Shown here piece after piece: positions 32,355 to 35,794 of a stretch of DNA of 35,794 bases. Below the pieces are notes generated by a model. That model did no database searches. It saw nothing but the letters and a program-made list of their open reading frames with translations, and was not told the origin of the DNA. This DNA comes from JBOGWP01 sp050693875 (lineage in GTDB: Bacteria > Actinomycetota > CADDZG01 > JAHWKV01 > JBOGWP01), in contig JBOGWP010000183.1 in the NCBI GenBank assembly GCA_050693875.1, positions 1 to 35,794 on the forward strand. Direction: 5' to 3'. Numbering within the stretch: position 1 is the first letter of the stretch; every line of letters starts with the position of its first letter. Both the position numbers and the translations under genes were made by a program.

Positions 32355-35300
32355 GTGCCTTCGGGTTCAGTCGTTCCCGGCGGGGGGATGGCCGCGGAGG
32401 GCAGAAGACGGCCGGGCGACGACGTCTTCCCGATTCTGCGGCCTAAGATTCGACCCCCCCAAATCCAGGGCTTCGAGCGCGGCCGCCTCCTCAACCGGCT
32501 CGAAGACCTCTGGCGTCACCGCTTCGGGCTCGTCGTCGCGCCTGCAGGATGGGGCAAGACGACCTTGCTCTCTCAGTTCACCGGGAGCCTCGACGTCCCA
32601 GTCGCCTGGTACCGCGCGGAGGAACGAGACAGTGAAGGGTCCCGCCTCCTTACGTACCTCCACGCCGCGCTCCGAGAGGCCCTCGGCTCGATGGTCCGCG
32701 AATGGCGGTCCCTCGAGGCGGCGATCGCCACCCTCGAGGCGTGGAAGGGACCTCGTGCGCTCCTTGTCGTCGACGACCTTCAAGTCCTGCATGGAGCGCC
32801 ATCGGAAGCGCTCCTGGAGCGCTTCATCGAGTACGCTCCCGCCTGGCTGACGATTCTGGTCGCTTCCCGCCTTCCTCCTTCGTTCAATTTGCCGAGCCTG
32901 AGGGTTGCCGAGCGTCTACTCGAGCTCGGGGCCGACGACCTTCGGTTTCGGCTCTGGGAGGCGGAGGGCCTCTTCCGACACCACTATCGGCAGCCCCTAG
33001 GCCCTGAAGAGTTAGCGGACCTGACCCAGCGCACCGGCGGGTGGGCCGCAGGGCTCCAGCTCTTCCACCTCGCAACCGCGACCAAGACGCGTCGGGAGCG
33101 GCAGCATACGCTGGAGGCCCTGGCGGAGCAGCCCAAGCTCCTGCGCGACTACCTGGCCCGAAACATCGTCGACGGCCTTCCGGCTCGGCTTCGCTCCTTC
33201 ATGGTGGAGACCTGCGTGCTCGGGACCCTGAACGCGCGGATCTGCGAGCGCCTTCTCGGGTCCCCGGGCGCGGCCCCCCTCATCGATGAGATCGCATCGC
33301 GCCAGCTCTTGGTGCTCGACCCCAGCGGTTCGTCGTGGTACCGCTACCAGCCGGCACTCCTGCTCCATCTGGAGGCCACGCTCCTCGAGGAATTGGGCGA
33401 GGAGGAGACCCGCCGACGCTACCGAGCAGCCGCAGTGCTGCTGGAGGAGGCGGGGGCGCTGCCGGACGCGATTTGCGCGTACTGCCGGGCGGACGACTGG
33501 AAAGCCGCCTTGGCACTCCTGGGCCAGGAGGGGAACCGAATCGCTGCCCACGGCGGGCTGTGGCTGGAGGTCCTTCCAAAGGTGCTCGGGGAGCAGGACC
33601 CGTGGCTTCTGCTCGCCAGGGCGCGTCGGGCGCGCGCCGCCGGGCGCTGGGAGGCTGCCATCCGATACCTGCGCGAGGCCGAGAGGGCGTTTGGCGGATC
33701 CTCGGCGTCCGGCATCTGCCTCGATGAGCGACTGGCCATCAATACATGGCTCGACGGGAGCCTGCCGTCGCCGCCCGGCTGGCACGGCACGGTGCGTGCG
33801 GCGACGAAGTCGCACCCGCTCGCGGTTCTCGAGCCGGCGAAATCGTCGCCCTGGCCACGAGGCCGGCTGGCCGCGGGCCTCGTTGCATTGATCGCCGGGC
33901 GGCTGCACGAGGCGAGTGCCTTGCTGGCCGAGGCTGCCGAGGCTGATGACGCCAGTCCCACGCTGCGTCTCGGCGCCAGGATCGCCCGAGCCGCCGCGAC
34001 CCTGCTGTCTGGGGAGACACGAGGGGCTTCGGAGCTCGAGGCGAGCGCCGAAGAGGCAGAGGCGCTGGGAGTGCCCTGGCTTGGTCGTATGACCCAAGCG
34101 CTGCTGGCGCTCAGCGAACGAGGCAACGGCCAGGTCGGGGCGGCCTGGGCCCGGCTCACCTCCCGGCTGGAAGGGGACCCGTGGGGGGGATCCCTGGCGG
34201 GCCTGATCGAAGGCCTGGGTGCGCTTCGCCAGGGAAAGGATCGCCCCGATGTGCTCGAAGAAGCGGCGGCCGGCTTCCGCGAACTCGGAGCAGACTCACT
34301 CGAGGCGTGGTGCGTGGCGACCCAGGCACTCGGCCTGGCCCGAGCCGGTCGTCCGGACGCGGCCGCGGCGGCGCGACGCGCCCAGGCCATATCGCGGTCG
34401 CGCGGCATCCCGGGTGCCCTCGCCATCGCCTTGTTCGCAGACTCGCTCGCTGGGGAGGCCGAGGAAGACAGCGGACGGCTGGCGAAGGCAATCGCCGAAG
34501 AATGCGGGATCGATCTGCGCGGCCTCGTGGACCCGCATCCCGCCATCCCGGACAGAGACGGGCACGACGTCCTGCCCCCGATCTCCGTTCGATGCTTCGG
34601 CGGCTTCGAGCTCCAGATGGCGGGCAGGCCATTGATGGCGTCGGAGCTCAAGTCAAAGGTCCGGGATCTCCTCAAGCTCCTCGCCCTACGCGCCGGGGAG
34701 TGGATCCACCGCGAGATCCTGATGGAGGCGCTCTGGCCGGAGCTCGGGCCACAGATCGGCGTCCGCAACCTCCAGGTGGCCATCCATGCCCTGCGGCACG
34801 CCCTCGAGCCGGACGTGAAGGGGAAGCAGTCGAGCCTGATCCCACGCGAGGGGGAGGCCTATCGGCTTCGGCTTCCCCCGTGCTCTTCCTACGATGTGGG
34901 CGAGTTCCGCGCAGACCTCGCCAGGGCCCGCGCCCTTCAGTCGGCGGGGCGCGCCCCCGAGGCGATCGTCGAGCTGGATCGAGCCCTTGGACTCTACAGG
35001 GGGGAGCTCCTCCCCGAGGTTGGCCCGGCGGACTGGGTGGTGTGGGAACGCGAGCGCTGTCGCCAGGAGGCCGCAGAGGCGGCGCTCAACCTTGCGGGGC
35101 TGTTGGTCGACCGGGGCGCCCTCGGAGCGGCGGTCGAAGCATGTGAGCGTGGTATTGGCATCGACCCGCACCAGGACGGCCTGTGGCGGAGGCTCGTTCG
35201 GGCCCACGAGGGGGCCGGGCACTACGCCGCGGCGGCGGCCGCCCGACGCAAGTATGGCGAGTTGCTGAGCGGGCTAGGAATCAGCGCGCCGCCGTCGTAG
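32355..35300 (+). CDS. Large STAND/TPR regulator with SARP-type wHTH-BTAD C-terminus
   Basis: 981 aa transcriptional activator. The N-terminal NTPase is MalT-like: LRPKIRPPQIQGFERGRLL leads to Walker A APAGWGKTTLL around 62-72 and Walker B ALLVVDDLQVLHG, followed by GGWAAGLQL. Residues ~350-720 are alanine/leucine-rich helical repeats of TPR type. Residues ~743-835 form an OmpR-type winged helix (VRCFGGFELQMAGRPL, then LLKLLALRAGEWIHREILME). Residues ~840-975 are the BTAD domain (DVGEFRADLARARALQSAGR and WERERCRQEAAEAALNLAGL). Such regulators bind a ligand or protein through the TPRs and activate neighbouring genes. GTG 32355 is used; ATG 32388 would be an alternative, and neither has a strong ribosome binding site. 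Confidence 0.9.
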   Translation: MPSGSVVPGGGMAAEGRRRPGDDVFPILRPKIRPPQIQGFERGRLLNRLEDLWRHRFGLVVAPAGWGKTTLLSQFTGSLDVPVAWYRAEERDSEGSRLLTYLHAALREALGSMVREWRSLEAAIATLEAWKGPRALLVVDDLQVLHGAPSEALLERFIEYAPAWLTILVASRLPPSFNLPSLRVAERLLELGADDLRFRLWEAEGLFRHHYRQPLGPEELADLTQRTGGWAAGLQLFHLATATKTRRERQHTLEALAEQPKLLRDYLARNIVDGLPARLRSFMVETCVLGTLNARICERLLGSPGAAPLIDEIASRQLLVLDPSGSSWYRYQPALLLHLEATLLEELGEEETRRRYRAAAVLLEEAGALPDAICAYCRADDWKAALALLGQEGNRIAAHGGLWLEVLPKVLGEQDPWLLLARARRARAAGRWEAAIRYLREAERAFGGSSASGICLDERLAINTWLDGSLPSPPGWHGTVRAATKSHPLAVLEPAKSSPWPRGRLAAGLVALIAGRLHEASALLAEAAEADDASPTLRLGARIARAAATLLSGETRGASELEASAEEAEALGVPWLGRMTQALLALSERGNGQVGAAWARLTSRLEGDPWGGSLAGLIEGLGALRQGKDRPDVLEEAAAGFRELGADSLEAWCVATQALGLARAGRPDAAAAARRAQAISRSRGIPGALAIALFADSLAGEAEEDSGRLAKAIAEECGIDLRGLVDPHPAIPDRDGHDVLPPISVRCFGGFELQMAGRPLMASELKSKVRDLLKLLALRAGEWIHREILMEALWPELGPQIGVRNLQVAIHALRHALEPDVKGKQSSLIPREGEAYRLRLPPCSSYDVGEFRADLARARALQSAGRAPEAIVELDRALGLYRGELLPEVGPADWVVWERERCRQEAAEAALNLAGLLVDRGALGAAVEACERGIGIDPHQDGLWRRLVRAHEGAGHYAAAAAARRKYGELLSGLGISAPPS

Positions 35301-35307
35301 CGCTCGG

Positions 35308-35340
35308 CGCCCTCGCGACCCACACCCGTCTCGAGGGGCG
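35308..35340 (+). terminator. Possible terminator after the SARP gene
   Basis: CGCCCTCG (35308-35315) pairs with CGAGGGGCG (35332-35340), leaving one bulged G, starting 8 nt after the stop codon. Only a short, interrupted T-rich stretch follows. It is placed as expected for a terminator, but the stem is imperfect and the loop is 16 nt. The rest of 35301-35490 shows nothing else. Confidence 0.3.
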
Positions 35341-35490
35341 TTGCCGTCCTTGGATTTCGTCCGCTGACCAGTTCGCGCCTTCCATCTCCGATGGCCCTCT
35401 TTCATTCGTCAGTCTGGGGCGTCGCTCCGCTGAGGGCCCCCCTCCTCATGGATGAGCGGTGCTGGAGTTCTGGCACCTCATTCGCCGCAA

Positions 35491-35794
35491 ATGTCGGGCT
35501 GGGACGAACTCTGTCGAGCCACGGAGCGGTCCTCAAGCAGCAGCCCGGAGGGTCGATGCGTAGGATTCTCCGGTGCCACGGGACTGTTCAATTGCGGCCG
35601 AGCCCTCACGGAAGTAGACCGGTTCTGCCCCCAATGCGGTCATCCCGCGGCGCCCTCGGGGACCACCGACGATCATCGGACCCACACCCCATCTTCGGCC
35701 CCACCGACGATTGCCGCTCGCCACACGCGAGTCAGCGGCGAACGTCGAACCGTGACCGCCATCTTCGCCGACGTGGTCGATTCCACCTCCCTGA
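35491..35794 (+). CDS. Zinc-ribbon class III nucleotidyl cyclase (N-terminal part)
   Basis: The frame from ATG 35491 runs to the window edge (101 codons). After ~30 unclear residues come a zinc-ribbon-like segment (NCGRALTEVDRFCPQCGHP, with C-G and a CPxCG knuckle), a Thr/Pro-rich linker, and RRTVTAIFADVVDSTSL. This last is the opening strand of a class III adenylate/guanylate cyclase domain, with the metal-binding Asp in FADVVDST. The N-terminal Cys pair of the ribbon is incomplete (only one Cys before CG), so the start may be wrong or the ribbon degenerate. In many actinobacteria this layout continues into an AAA ATPase and TPRs, which cannot be seen here. Confidence 0.7.
   Translation, partial: MSGWDELCRATERSSSSSPEGRCVGFSGATGLFNCGRALTEVDRFCPQCGHPAAPSGTTDDHRTHTPSSAPPTIAARHTRVSGERRTVTAIFADVVDSTSL

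Overview
The window is GC-rich throughout and carries two linked modules: a glycogen/alpha-glucan gene set (about 0.66-9.6 kb) and a complete-looking extracellular contractile injection system (eCIS, phage-tail-like) locus (about 9.6-35.3 kb). High G+C, frequent GTG starts with 4-nt overlaps, a SARP/BTAD regulator and the linked GH57, GT4 and DUF4912 genes suggest an uncultured or environmental actinobacterium (Actinomycetota). This is an inference from gene content; no rRNA gene is present to confirm it.

Layout. 1-680: the end of an unknown gene, a gene-poor stretch and a small remnant of a BNR/Asp-box (sialidase-like) protein. 661-3337 (minus): two tandem GH57 glycoside hydrolases, the distal one carrying a one-base frameshift near its 3' end. 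3680-9555 (plus): a GT4 glycogen-synthase-like glycosyltransferase, a DUF4912 protein and a 1229-aa enzyme that joins a complete GH57 branching-enzyme-like domain to a complete GH13 GlgB. 9627-12653 (plus): a putative eCIS cargo protein with an NlpC/P60-like Cys/His C-terminus, and a beta-propeller-like protein of unknown function. 12654-13026: a convergent intergenic region with a tandem repeat of about 95 bp. 13027-31051 (minus): sixteen genes of the injection system, many joined by ATGA/GTGA overlaps. In transcription order these are a DUF4157 protein, a DUF4255 cap, an AAA+ ATPase, the sheath, the main tube, a tail-assembly protein, DUF6760, a 961-aa disordered protein, a second tube protein, LysM hub, VgrG spike, PAAR tip, gp25, baseplate J, tail protein I, and a membrane protein with zinc ribbon, PASTA and ASH-like domains. 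31482-35300: two regulators facing away from each other, a LuxR-type protein with a degenerate receiver (minus) and a large STAND/SARP regulator (plus). 35491-end: the start of a zinc-ribbon class III nucleotidyl cyclase.

How it may work. DUF4255, tube, sheath and ATPase build and recycle the contractile particle; LysM/VgrG/PAAR/gp25/J/I form its spike and baseplate. I found no tail fibre and no classical tape measure. Together with the transmembrane protein at the end of the operon, this fits an intracellular or membrane-docked injection system, like those of Streptomyces and cyanobacteria, better than a released anti-host particle. The cargo candidate shares an L-x-LQ-xxx-GN-xx-V-xx-L motif with the DUF4157 protein encoded at the other end of the locus, which suggests a common docking or loading signal. 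The two regulators and paired palindromes ahead of the DUF4157 gene are the likely control point.
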